A DNA stretch of 41,328 nucleotides from NCBI GenBank assembly GCA_019359545.1, contig JAHHHB010000062.1, positions 1 to 41,328 of the forward strand. The letters run 5' to 3'. Below, in pieces: positions 16,047 through 23,876 of this stretch (the first letter of the stretch is position 1; the number at the start of each line of letters is the position of its first letter). Source of the stretch: Desmonostoc geniculatum HA4340-LM1. Its GTDB lineage: Bacteria > Cyanobacteriota > Cyanobacteriia > Cyanobacteriales > Nostocaceae. Below the pieces are notes generated by a model, which did not search any database, was not told the DNA's origin, and saw only the letters and a list, made by a program, of their open reading frames with translations. Made by a program: the position numbers and the translations under genes.

Positions 16047-17084
16047 ATGTCCGAATCAACGAACGCGCAACTTGCAAGTGATTTTTCCCCGGAAATAGTG
16101 TTACTACAAATGAGATATGGCAGTTGGATATTCCAGTCAATTTATGCAGCCACCAAGTTAGAGATAGCCGATTTGTTAAAGGATGGTTCTAGGAGTTGTG
16201 AGGATTTGGCAAGTGTAACTTCAACTCACGAAGGTTCCCTCTATCGCCTTTTACGGGCACTTGCGAGTATGGGAGTTTTTGCGGAAACAGAACCCAGTTT
16301 TTTTTCGCTCACACCATTGGGAAATTATTTACGGAGTGATGTTCCTGACTCCCTAAAGGCAAGAGTAATTATGAATGGTGAGGAACAGTATCGAGCTTGG
16401 GGTGAAATAATGTACAGCATACAAACTGGCAAGAGTGCTTTTGAGCATTTGTATGGGATGAATCTTTTGGATTACTATGCTCAAAATCCAGAAGCTGGAA
16501 AAAACTTTAACCAGGCTATGACTAGTAGTTCAATCCTGCAAAACCCAGGGATAGTTTTAGATTACGACTTTTCTGATGTCCAAACTTTGGTAGATGTTGG
16601 TGGCGGACATGGGAAGTTATTAACGGACATCCTCAAAGCCTATCCCAAAATGAAGGGAATTTTATTTGACCAACCGGAGGCGATTAAAGGAGCAAAATCA
16701 CTCATTGAACAAGCCGGAATTTTAGATCGCTGTGAACTAACAGCAGGTAACTTTTTTGAATCTGTGCCAGCAGGAGGGGATGCTTATATACTCAAGTATG
16801 TTATTCATGATTGGGATGATGAAAGAGCGATCGCTATCCTCAAGTCTTGTTACGGGGCAATGCCAGAGCATGGAAAACTCTTACTTGTAGAGCAAGTCAT
16901 TCCTTCCGGGAATCAAGCCTCTTTTAGCAAGATGCTTGACCTACAGATGTTAGTGCTTTGTCCGGGTGGGCGCGAACGTACAGAAGCAGAGTATCGCATC
17001 CTCATGGAGAAGTCAAAATTCCAGTTCATCAAGATTGTTCCTACCCAGTCCTCTTTAAGCGTGATTGAAGCGGTAAAGGTTTAA
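16047..17084 (+). CDS. Class-2 O-methyltransferase (acetylserotonin/hydroxyneurosporene type)
   Basis: The 345-residue protein has the two-domain layout of the O-methyltransferase family 2: an N-terminal winged-helix dimerisation domain (SWIFQSIYAATKLEIADLLK, SLYRLLRALASMGVF) and a SAM domain with VDVGGGHGKLLTDILKAYP (near 180), FDQPEAIKGA and the catalytic KYVIHDWDDE (His near 253). GGRERTEAEYR near the end is also typical. These enzymes methylate phenolic or enolic hydroxyls in specialised metabolism. A tyrosine hydroxyl of the nearby repeat peptide is a possible substrate, by inference. The gene ends at a strong hairpin terminator. Confidence 0.88.
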   Translation: MSESTNAQLASDFSPEIVLLQMRYGSWIFQSIYAATKLEIADLLKDGSRSCEDLASVTSTHEGSLYRLLRALASMGVFAETEPSFFSLTPLGNYLRSDVPDSLKARVIMNGEEQYRAWGEIMYSIQTGKSAFEHLYGMNLLDYYAQNPEAGKNFNQAMTSSSILQNPGIVLDYDFSDVQTLVDVGGGHGKLLTDILKAYPKMKGILFDQPEAIKGAKSLIEQAGILDRCELTAGNFFESVPAGGDAYILKYVIHDWDDERAIAILKSCYGAMPEHGKLLLVEQVIPSGNQASFSKMLDLQMLVLCPGGRERTEAEYRILMEKSKFQFIKIVPTQSSLSVIEAVKV

Positions 17085-17086
17085 TT

Positions 17087-17124
17087 AAACATCAGCCAGA
17101 CTGGTGAGAGTCTGGCTGATGTTT
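17087..17124 (+). terminator. Strong intrinsic terminator after the O-methyltransferase gene
   Basis: Perfect 16-base arms AAACATCAGCCAGACT and AGTCTGGCTGATGTTT enclose a six-base loop, starting two bases after the stop codon. This marks the end of the putative MATE/methyltransferase transcript. Confidence 0.85.
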
Positions 17125-17897
17125 AAAACTGAATATGAAGTTATGCATTAGTCGTATGTTACTCAATCAAAGAGCCGGAGGCTGTGAAGTAGATATAGCA
17201 AACTTTTGAGTAATTCAAGGTGACAATGCAAGAATTAGCGAACGCTTGAAAATTAACACAAGTTAACTTGAGTTACAGATTGAGGATATTTGACGGAAAA
17301 TAGCGATCGCCAAAGTTAAATTTTAGTGACAAAAAGCTTTATTCTCAAGAATCTTCTCATTGAGCGTGTCATATTTGAGCCGTAATTCCAGTTGCTCGGT
17401 GTGAAGGTAGCCTGCATTTAGTCTCAACTCCAGTCAGTATTTACTGATAAAATTAGTAATCCTACAAATTAGCGGTTTAAAATTAGTCTCAAAAATACTT
17501 CAATCAGATGAGGAGCGAATCGGCAAATGATATCCTGTTCATCTCAAACAAAATAGCCCAATTAACACCGACAAGTTATCCTAAGTTATAAGAATAATTA
17601 GGAGTATTTGTACTTAATGACAATCTATCGAGGTGCAAGAGACCTTGACTTGATGACAAAAAAGTGCAAAACATCAAGAAAAGTGAATGCGGAGGGGATA
17701 TGGACAAAAGTCCAAGGATCGGTAGCCGACCTTTTGGAAATTAGGGTGAGATTAATTTCAATCCCCCAATTCCAAAAGGGAGTCATCACCCCGATATTGC
17801 CCTATTGATTTGGGAAAAACATTTACTACACCGCTATTTTGCTTAACAACATCCAGCCAAGCCAGATTTTTCAGGATTACAAGGTCAGTAAGCATCA
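17125..17897. other. Intergenic stretch without a convincing gene
   Basis: About 770 bases separate the terminator from the aminopeptidase gene. The minus strand near 17345-17430 reads an open piece LELRLNAGYLHTEQLELRLK ending in a stop, which could be decayed coding sequence but is too short to name. A small plus frame near 17617-17808 has an AGGAG-like site but no recognisable features. The rest is AT-rich and probably regulatory. Confidence 0.4.
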
Positions 17898-20540
17898 ATG
17901 TCGCAGTCTTATTTTGATACAGATAATAATGGACACAAACCTTTTGAGTTACCGGGAGCAAAACCCCACTACAGCCCCGATCGCCCCGGGCAAGTAGAGC
18001 ATATTTTTCTAGATCTGAGCTTAGATATTCCTGGGCAAATCTGTCAGGGTAGTTGTAGCATTCGCCTCTTGCCAATTCGTAATGGTATTGACCGTTTGAC
18101 TTTAGATGCTGTCAACCTGAATATCGAGTCTGTGCAGGTAGACGAGGTGTCACAAAATTTTGACTACGATGGCGAACAGCTTTCGATTCAACTTTCTCAA
18201 GGCACTCAGATTGGTAAACCCTTGTTGATTGCGATCGCCTACTCGGTGACTAAACCACAACGCGGTATTTACTTTATTCAACCAGACAAACATTACCCAA
18301 ACAAGCCCACCCAAGTCTGGACTCAGGGAGAAGATGAAGACTCTCGTTTTTGGTTCCCTTGCTTTGACTATCCAGGACAACTCTCTACTTCCGAAATTCG
18401 GGTTCGTGTCCCTAACCCTCTAGTGGCGATTTCCAACGGCGAACTGATTAACACAACAGTTGATGGCGATTACAAAATTTACCATTGGTCACAGCAACAA
18501 GTTCATCCCACTTACTTGATGACTTTGGCAGTAGGTGATTTTGCTGAAATCCGCGATGAGTGGAACGGAAAACCAGTCACTTACTACGTAGAAAAGGGAC
18601 GGGAGGAAGATGCTAAACGCAGCATGGGCAAAACTCCCCGGATGATCGAATTTTTGAGCCAAAAGTATGGTTATGCCTATGCTTTTCCGAAATACGCCCA
18701 AGTTTGCGTCGATGACTTCATCTTTGGCGGCATGGAAAACACTTCCACAACTCTGTTAACAGACAAATGCTTGCTGGATGAACGGGCAGCCTTAGATAAT
18801 CGCAACACCGAGGGTTTGGTCGTCCACGAACTCGCGCACCAGTGGTTTGGTGATTTAGTAGTAATTAAGCATTGGTCTCATGCTTGGATTAAGGAAGGGA
18901 TGGCTTCTTACTCTGAGGTGATGTGGACAGAACATGAATATAGTCTCCAAGAAGCAGCTTACTATCGTTTATTAGAGGCTCGTCGCTACCTCAGTGAAGA
19001 TAGCAGCCGCTACCGCCGACCGATGGTCACACATGTTTACCGGGAACCGATTGAACTTTTCGATCGCCACATCTACGAAAAAGGATCTTGTGTCTATCAC
19101 ATGATTCGCGCCCAATTGGGAGATGATTTGTTTTGGCAAGCAATTCAAACATTTATCCAAGATCATGCCCACAAAACTGTCGAAACAGTAGACTTACTCA
19201 GAGCAATTGAAAAAGCAACCGGACGTAATCTTTTGTTCCTCTTCGACCAGTACGTTTATCGTGGTGGTCATCCCGAATTTAACATAGCTTACTCTTGGGA
19301 TGGAGATGCTAATTTGGCAAAAATTACGGTCACTCAAACCCAAGGGGCTGACGGTAAAAATGGCAGTAAGGATTTGTTTGATTTAAAAATTCCTATTGGT
19401 TTTGGTTATGCCCAACAACAAGGAGTTAGGAGTGAGGAGTTAGGAGTTAAAAATAACTCCAAACTCCTAACTCCTCACTCACAACTCAAAACTTTTACAG
19501 TGCGGGTGAATGAACGCGAACAAAGTTTCTACTTTCCACTAGAAAATAAGCCCCAATATATCAGTTTTGATGTTGGGAATAATTATCTCAAAACAGTATC
19601 TTTGGAGTATCCACTACCAGAATTAAAAGCACAGTTAGAATTTGATCCCGACCCAATATCCCGCATCTATGCAGCCGAAGCTTTGGCAAAAAAAGGTGGA
19701 TTAGAAGCTACCATTGCACTCTCTACGGCACTCAAAAATGACTCATTTTGGGGTGTGCGGGTCCAGGTGGCGAAACAACTAACGCAAGTTAATTTAGATC
19801 AAGCATTTGATGGCTTAGTCGTGGGTTTGAAAGATCGAGAGGCTTACGTGCGCCGTGCTGTAGTGGAATCACTAGCTCAAATCAAAACCAACGAAAGCTA
19901 TAAGGCTGTCAAAGAACTGCTACAGAAAGGCGATCCCAGCTACTATGTCGAAGCCGCAGCTTGTCGGGTGGTGGGGGCTATAGCATCTGCGAACTTGGAA
20001 GAAAAACCCAAGGAAGACAAGGTATTAAAGCTGCTGAAATCCGTTTTAGAAGAAAAGGCGGGTTGGAATGAAGTCGTGCGGAGTGGTGCAGTTGTTGGTT
20101 TAGCTGAATTCAAAACCTCCGAAGCAGCTTTAAATCTGCTGATGGAATACACTAAACTCGGTGTACCACAACCTTTGCGTTTAACTACAATTCGCGCTTT
20201 AGGACAGATTTCTGTTGGTCAAAGTCCGGTTAATTTGGAACGGATTTTAGAAAGATTAACAGAACTAGCCAAAGAAAACTTCTTTTTAACGCAAGTGTCA
20301 GTAGCCACAGCACTAGGACAAATGGAAACATCCAAAGCAATTGGAATTTTGCGATCGCTAGCTGACAAAACATCTGATGGGCGTGTGCGTCGCTATGCTG
20401 AAGAAGAAATTTCTAAGGTGCAAAATAATATTGGTTATGAAAAAACACTGCGCCAATTGCGTGAGGAATTCGACCAACTCAAACAACAAAATCAGGAATT
20501 GAGAAGCCGTTTAGAAAACTTGGAGGCTAAATCTAAGTAG
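17898..20540 (+). CDS. M1-family aminopeptidase with HEAT repeats and C-terminal coiled coil
   Basis: The 880-residue zinc metallopeptidase shows the M1 marks GGMENTSTT (near 277) and HELAHQWFGDLVVIKHWSHA followed by WIKEGMASY, giving zinc ligands near H310, H314 and E333. It removes N-terminal amino acids from peptides. Residues about 565-830 form HEAT-like helical repeats (RIYAAEALAKKGGLEATIAL, VRRAVVESLAQIKTN and similar), and the last 40 are coiled coil (LRQLREEFDQLKQQNQELRS). Between catalytic and HEAT parts, residues about 507-529 are encoded by a palindromic intergenic-type repeat that has entered the frame without breaking it. The gene is probably housekeeping. A role in trimming the neighbouring ribosomal peptides can be imagined but nothing shows it. 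Confidence 0.92.
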   Translation: MSQSYFDTDNNGHKPFELPGAKPHYSPDRPGQVEHIFLDLSLDIPGQICQGSCSIRLLPIRNGIDRLTLDAVNLNIESVQVDEVSQNFDYDGEQLSIQLSQGTQIGKPLLIAIAYSVTKPQRGIYFIQPDKHYPNKPTQVWTQGEDEDSRFWFPCFDYPGQLSTSEIRVRVPNPLVAISNGELINTTVDGDYKIYHWSQQQVHPTYLMTLAVGDFAEIRDEWNGKPVTYYVEKGREEDAKRSMGKTPRMIEFLSQKYGYAYAFPKYAQVCVDDFIFGGMENTSTTLLTDKCLLDERAALDNRNTEGLVVHELAHQWFGDLVVIKHWSHAWIKEGMASYSEVMWTEHEYSLQEAAYYRLLEARRYLSEDSSRYRRPMVTHVYREPIELFDRHIYEKGSCVYHMIRAQLGDDLFWQAIQTFIQDHAHKTVETVDLLRAIEKATGRNLLFLFDQYVYRGGHPEFNIAYSWDGDANLAKITVTQTQGADGKNGSKDLFDLKIPIGFGYAQQQGVRSEELGVKNNSKLLTPHSQLKTFTVRVNEREQSFYFPLENKPQYISFDVGNNYLKTVSLEYPLPELKAQLEFDPDPISRIYAAEALAKKGGLEATIALSTALKNDSFWGVRVQVAKQLTQVNLDQAFDGLVVGLKDREAYVRRAVVESLAQIKTNESYKAVKELLQKGDPSYYVEAAACRVVGAIASANLEEKPKEDKVLKLLKSVLEEKAGWNEVVRSGAVVGLAEFKTSEAALNLLMEYTKLGVPQPLRLTTIRALGQISVGQSPVNLERILERLTELAKENFFLTQVSVATALGQMETSKAIGILRSLADKTSDGRVRRYAEEEISKVQNNIGYEKTLRQLREEFDQLKQQNQELRSRLENLEAKSK
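19421..19487. repeat. Palindromic repeat inserted in frame in the aminopeptidase gene
   Basis: GGAGTTAGGAGTGAGGAGTT and a following copy are matched downstream by the inverse AACTCCTAACTCCTCACTCA, forming a long hairpin of about 65 bases with a loop near AAAAATAA. GGAGTTAGGAGT units are a known kind of intergenic repeat in this group. Here they add about 22 Ser/Glu/Lys-rich residues between domains. Confidence 0.75.
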
Positions 20541-20824
20541 GATTACATGGTAACAAAAAAGGTCTAATTAGCAGTAGCTATTTGGTAATTCTTAATGATT
20601 TTTATCAAACTATTAATTACCGAATAGCTAATGTCTGTTGTTATTTACAGGACTTACGCAAACTCTACGAATTCTTCTCTACGAGACGCTGCGCGTTGGC
20701 GGAAGCCTCTCGTAGAGAAGGCGTCTTGGTGAAGCAGTCCGGTCTTGGGGGTTTCCCCCATGAGGAACTGCTGAACCCGAAGGGCGGTTCGATAAATTAA
20801 GCGAAGTTGGCAATTTTTGCGTAA

Positions 20825-21193
20825 GAGGTTGTTTGAAAAGTGGTTAGCTGTGATTTTAGGCACTTGTTGATCCCCCCTAGCCCCCCTTAAAAAGCAGGGC
20901 TGTTTCATTCCCTAAAATGGTTAAAATTGCAAGGGTCAAAGAAATCAAAATTTAGGGCGAGCGTACAATTAGGGCAAAAAATTTTGCGTCTTCAAGCCCA
21001 AATAATGTTGTTTTTCTTTGCGCCTTTGCGTCTTTGCGTGAGAATATCCCCTTGACAAATCTCACAGACTAGCGAATGAAACGGCCCTGCCCTTAAAAAG
21101 GGGGGAATTAGAATCAAAGTCCCCCTTTTCAAGGGGGATTTAGGGGGATCTAAAACCTTTTGCTACCAACAAAAGGACTTTTCAAACATCCTC
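20825..21193. mobile_element. IS5-type MITE inside the outer element
   Basis: Terminal repeats GAGGTTGTTTGAAAAGT (20825-20841) and ACTTTTCAAACATCCTC (21177-21193) match at 16 of 17 positions and are flanked by TAA on both sides. They match the end of the IS5-like remnant at 2341-2357. Without its own insertion the element would be about 163 bases, nearly the same as its sister at 23877-24207. Confidence 0.82.
20894..21090. mobile_element. Innermost 197-bp miniature element with 9-bp duplication
   Basis: Ends GCAGGGCTGTTTCATTC (20894-20910) and GAATGAAACGGCCCTGC (21074-21090) match at 16 of 17 positions when inverted. CCTTAAAAA flanks both sides (20885-20893 and 21091-21099); the duplication could be up to 11 bases if the end is CAGGG. 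CAGGG ends and duplications of 8-10 bases are reported for ISAs1-family elements; this assignment is tentative. Confidence 0.78.
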
Positions 21194-21432
21194 TAAGTCC
21201 TGATTTATTAAAAATTAGCAATAAATTTCCGATCAAGTTTCTGTTTTATAGTGGTTCCCAATCACATCAGGTACATAAATTTACAGGGACGCCAAGCTTG
21301 TCGAAGTGTCGTACAGAATTCAGAATGAATTCTGACGACTGACGCCTCTATTCTGTTTTGATAAATTAAATCTGCCGAAGAATATAAATTAGCTTATCTT
21401 GATCAAAGAACTCTGGTTGTCGCTGTTGTATT

Positions 21433-22002
21433 ATGGAACAGTTTTTTATGCTAAAGCGCAGCTTCCTCGTTGGCATATTTATATCTCTTTTGATATTCAT
21501 AACCGTCAGTATTATACCAACTGCTGCACTGTCGAGTAATTCCTTTCCTCAGAACTGGCAAGGTACATGGAGCGGCATAATGCGCGATCGCACCGTACAA
21601 CGTAAGTCTCAAACTGTACCAATGACACTGCGAATTAAACCGCTTTCTCAAGACCCCATGCGCTATACTTGGCAAATTACTTATGGAACAGGGGCGAAAA
21701 AGCTGGTACGTAATTACGAGTTAGTTGCCAAAAATCAGAGTGCTGGCCACTTTGCAATTGATGAGAAGGATGGAACTCTAATCGATGCTTGGTGGTTAGG
21801 CGACGAGTTCTACAGTCAATTTAGAGTCGAAAATCGGCTACTGAGTACACAATATCAGTTACAAAATAATCGACTCCACTATGAACTTGTTGTTTATCAG
21901 CCTCTGACACCCCAAGCACAGGTTTCCCAGCAAAAGGCTTCTTTTGAGAGTTACCGGCTTCTATCTGTTCAGTCTGCTGAACTATCGCCTGTGAAAGAAT
22001 AA
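21433..22002 (+). CDS. Secreted or membrane-anchored protein of unknown function
   Basis: The 189-residue protein begins with a signal peptide or anchor: MLKRSFLVGIFISLLIFITV (from the second ATG at 21451, the better start), then IIPTAALSS, a possible cleavage site. The mature part, NSFPQNWQGTWSGIMRDRTV and onward, has the WxGTWxG pattern of small beta-barrel domains and alternating strands through RYTWQITYGTG and HYELVVYQP. It looks like a lipocalin- or DUF-type exported barrel but I cannot name the family. It stands alone between a miniature-element cluster and the microviridin genes and ends before a hairpin terminator. Confidence 0.8.
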   Translation: MEQFFMLKRSFLVGIFISLLIFITVSIIPTAALSSNSFPQNWQGTWSGIMRDRTVQRKSQTVPMTLRIKPLSQDPMRYTWQITYGTGAKKLVRNYELVAKNQSAGHFAIDEKDGTLIDAWWLGDEFYSQFRVENRLLSTQYQLQNNRLHYELVVYQPLTPQAQVSQQKASFESYRLLSVQSAELSPVKE

Positions 22003-22085
22003 TTACAATGATCTATGTTCATTTGCGGTTAATTATTTTTTCTGTACCTTACCCATGTGGGAACCGCTATATTTTGCCCTTGCTC

Positions 22086-22119
22086 AGATACCCGACTTTT
22101 TTAAAAAAGTTGGGTATCT
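22086..22119 (+). terminator. Hairpin terminator
   Basis: AGATACCCGACTTTTTT pairs with AAAAAAGTTGGGTATCT (one mismatch) and is followed by a T-run, 84 bases beyond the stop of the exported protein. A similar palindrome recurs at 22754-22786. Confidence 0.8.
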
Positions 22120-22244
22120 TTTTGTTCACAAATCATTTAGGACTGTAGTATATAGCAATCCGGTTTTATTATTGAACATTCACAAATCAAATATAGTTGC
22201 TGTAGTTTGAGATTAATTACTAAATATTACTAATCATTAACAAA

Positions 22245-22345
22245 TTTCTGCTTAACTGTCTTAACTGTCCACTTAAGTGTCTTAACTGTCTTAACTGTCC
22301 CAACTGCCTTAATAAATGTACTCATTAACTGTCTTAATTGTCGTT
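22245..22345. repeat. TTAACTGTC tandem repeats upstream of mdnA
   Basis: CTTAACTGTC-like units occur about eight times, with variants such as CCAACTGCC. They lie 150-250 bases before the microviridin precursor gene, within the 492-base spacer that should hold its promoter. The rest of that spacer is AT-rich without other visible genes. Confidence 0.7.
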
Positions 22346-22423
22346 GCAAACATATTTAATTACTGATATATCTTGAAATGACATCAGATGTAGAAGACAA
22401 ATAATTCTAGTTTTCTTACATTT

Positions 22424-22456
22424 GAAATTAAGGGAGTAGCAGTGATTAAATAACTA
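22424..22456 (+). repeat. Direct repeat, copy 1, upstream of mdnA
   Basis: TTAAGGGAGTAGCAGT followed by an AAATAACTA segment is repeated 230 bases downstream at 22654-22686, on the other side of the mdnA gene. Each copy can form a small hairpin with AGTAG/CTACT arms. Confidence 0.75.
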
Positions 22457-22494
22457 CTACTCTTGGTTAACAACCAATATCAAAGGATAATACT

Positions 22495-22635
22495 ATGTCT
22501 ACAAACACAGTCAAAGCAGCAAAGGCCGAAGCAGTACCATTCTTTGCTCGTTTCTTGGAAGAGCAAGTAGCTGAAGTCTCTGATACTGCTCCTGTAAATA
22601 CTCTGAAGTATCCTTCCGATTGGGAAGACTACTAA
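22495..22635 (+). CDS. mdnA: Microviridin precursor peptide
   Basis: The 46-residue peptide starts MSTNTVKAAKAEAV, has the conserved leader helix PFFARFLEEQ (residues 15-24) that binds the ATP-grasp ligases, and ends in the core NTLKYPSDWEDY. This is the microviridin consensus TxKYPSDW(E/D)(E/D). By family knowledge, Thr36-Asp42 and Ser41-Glu44 become esters and Lys38 forms an amide with the next acid, here Asp45 in place of the more usual Glu. The product is a caged serine-protease inhibitor; Leu37 lies in the variable position after Thr. An AAAGGA ribosome site lies about nine bases before the ATG. Two ligase genes, an exporter and an acetyltransferase follow. Confidence 0.95.
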   Translation: MSTNTVKAAKAEAVPFFARFLEEQVAEVSDTAPVNTLKYPSDWEDY

Positions 22636-22653
22636 ATCTCGTTAGCTTCATCG

Positions 22654-22686
22654 GAAGTTAAGGGAGTAGCAGTTATCAAATAACTA
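22654..22686 (+). repeat. Direct repeat, copy 2, downstream of mdnA
   Basis: This second copy of the TTAAGGGAGTAGCAGT segment begins 19 bases after the mdnA stop codon. Its AGTAGC and GCTACT arms could form a hairpin. A second precursor gene may once have followed it. Confidence 0.7.
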
Positions 22687-22703
22687 AAAGCTACTCTGAG
22701 GAA

Positions 22704-22786
22704 GGCGATCGCTTTCATATTATCTGATCCAGAATATGGAAGCGATCGTCTTTAGATCCCCGACTTCTTAAAGAAGTCGGGGATCT
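22704..22786 (+). terminator. Two hairpins between mdnA and mdnB
   Basis: The first hairpin pairs GGCGATCGCTTTCATATT with AATATGGAAGCGATCG and is followed by TCTTT. The second, AGATCCCCGACTTCTT with its inverse, spans 22754-22786. Together they could end most transcripts after mdnA, giving more precursor than enzyme message. Confidence 0.65.
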
Positions 22787-22850
22787 GGAGAAAAACTTTT
22801 TTAGGTATTTCTTAATATCTACCTCCGAAAATTCTCAAAAAAAATATTTT

Positions 22851-23831
22851 ATGCACCTGTCTCGTGATGTTATTTTATTAATTACTCACACTGGAGATTT
22901 CTTCACTATAGATAGAGTGGCAGAAGCCTTGTCAAAAAAAGGGGCGCAACCATTTCGTCTAGACACTGATAAGTTTCCTCTAGAAGTGCAATTAACAGCA
23001 CATTTTGACAAGTCTAAAAGCTACCACACTATAGAATATGGCAACCACTCTCTCAGCACAAAGCAGGTGCAAGCTGTGTGGACACGCCGCATTTGGGAAC
23101 CACAATTCACTCAAGAATTAGCGCCTAAGTTTCGAGAAGCTTGCCTTAGAGAATCAAAAGCAACTTTAGATGGTTTTTGGGATAGCCTCAAGGGAGCTAA
23201 GTGGGTAGATGGTTTAGAGCAAATAAATTATGCAAATAATAAGCTGCGTCAACTGCGAATAGCATCTGAAGTAGGTTTTGTGATTCCTCAGACTCTTGTT
23301 ACCAACAAAGCCCAAGCAGCACGAGAGTTTTTCAAGCAAGTCAACGGCAAAATGGTGAGTAAGCTTTTAACCACTCTTTCCTACAGTATGGAAGCTAACT
23401 CCTCATTCTTTCTTTACACCAGCACCGTCAAAGAAGAAGACTTACAAGATGCGGAGTCACTGCGCTATTGCCCAATGGTTTTTCAAGAGCAAATCCCCAA
23501 GCAGCAGGAATTGCGGGTGGTATATGTGAATGGCAATGTCTTTGTGGGGGCGCTGAATGCAGATGTGTATGCAGCAGCCAAAGCGGATTGGCGTAAACCA
23601 GGTGTTGATGTTGGCGCATGGCAACATCATCAACTTCCAGATGAAGTAGTTCATCGTCTGCAAGCTTTTATGGGTAAATTAGGGCTTTCCTTTGGCTCAT
23701 TAGATTTTATCCTCACACCATCAGGCGAATACGTCTTTTTGGAAGTCAACCCCGTAGGCGAATGGGGAATGCTGGAGAAAGATTTAGACTTGCCAATTGC
23801 AAATGCGATCGCAGACGCTCTTATTTCCTAA
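22851..23831 (+). CDS. mdnB: Microviridin ATP-grasp ligase MdnB (amide-forming)
   Basis: This 326-residue ATP-grasp protein uses ATP to activate an acidic side chain of the core peptide as an acyl phosphate. Its start, LLITHTGDFFTIDRVAEALS and FRLDTDKFPLEVQLTAHF, and the segments SLRYCPMVFQEQIPK and FLEVNPVGEWGMLEKDLDLP, match the MdnB branch, which closes the lactam between Lys and the terminal acid after MdnC has formed the two lactones. Asn and Glu in LEVNP are metal ligands. It starts 215 bases after mdnA, beyond two hairpins. A nested miniature element separates it from mdnC. Confidence 0.92.
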   Translation: MHLSRDVILLITHTGDFFTIDRVAEALSKKGAQPFRLDTDKFPLEVQLTAHFDKSKSYHTIEYGNHSLSTKQVQAVWTRRIWEPQFTQELAPKFREACLRESKATLDGFWDSLKGAKWVDGLEQINYANNKLRQLRIASEVGFVIPQTLVTNKAQAAREFFKQVNGKMVSKLLTTLSYSMEANSSFFLYTSTVKEEDLQDAESLRYCPMVFQEQIPKQQELRVVYVNGNVFVGALNADVYAAAKADWRKPGVDVGAWQHHQLPDEVVHRLQAFMGKLGLSFGSLDFILTPSGEYVFLEVNPVGEWGMLEKDLDLPIANAIADALIS

Positions 23832-23876
23832 AAAGTAGGATAAGGCTTGTAGTAAGGACTTGATCCCTAACTTTAA

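Larger units (their letters stand above)
20648..21202. mobile_element. Outer miniature element, interrupted by nested insertions
   Basis: The left end CAGGACTTACGCAAA (20648-20662) is matched exactly by the inverse TTTGCGTAAGTCCTG when the intervening element and one TAA copy are removed (20814-20824 joined to 21197-21202). ATTTA lies directly outside both ends, a plausible five-base target duplication. The interior has a hairpin repeat (TCTCTACGAGACGCTGCGCG). Small frames in it are not genes. Confidence 0.7.

Noticed and set aside
17320..17430. Minus-strand piece reading LELRLNAGYLHTEQLELRLK
   Set aside because: Only about 36 codons with no start codon and no nameable family; kept as a note in the spacer entry.
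17608..17808. Small plus-strand frame of about 60 residues with an AGGAG-like site
   Set aside because: No recognisable motif and no context support; it could be real but I cannot support it.
17898..20540. M1 aminopeptidase as the leader protease for the neighbouring peptides
   Set aside because: M1 enzymes are widespread housekeeping exopeptidases; proximity alone does not support it.
20582..20908. Small frames in the miniature-element cluster on both strands
   Set aside because: They lie wholly in inverted-repeat DNA with hairpins and have no protein features.
21160..21342. Plus-strand frame of 60 residues across the end of the nested elements
   Set aside because: It runs through a terminal repeat and a palindromic repeat; no ribosome site or conserved feature.
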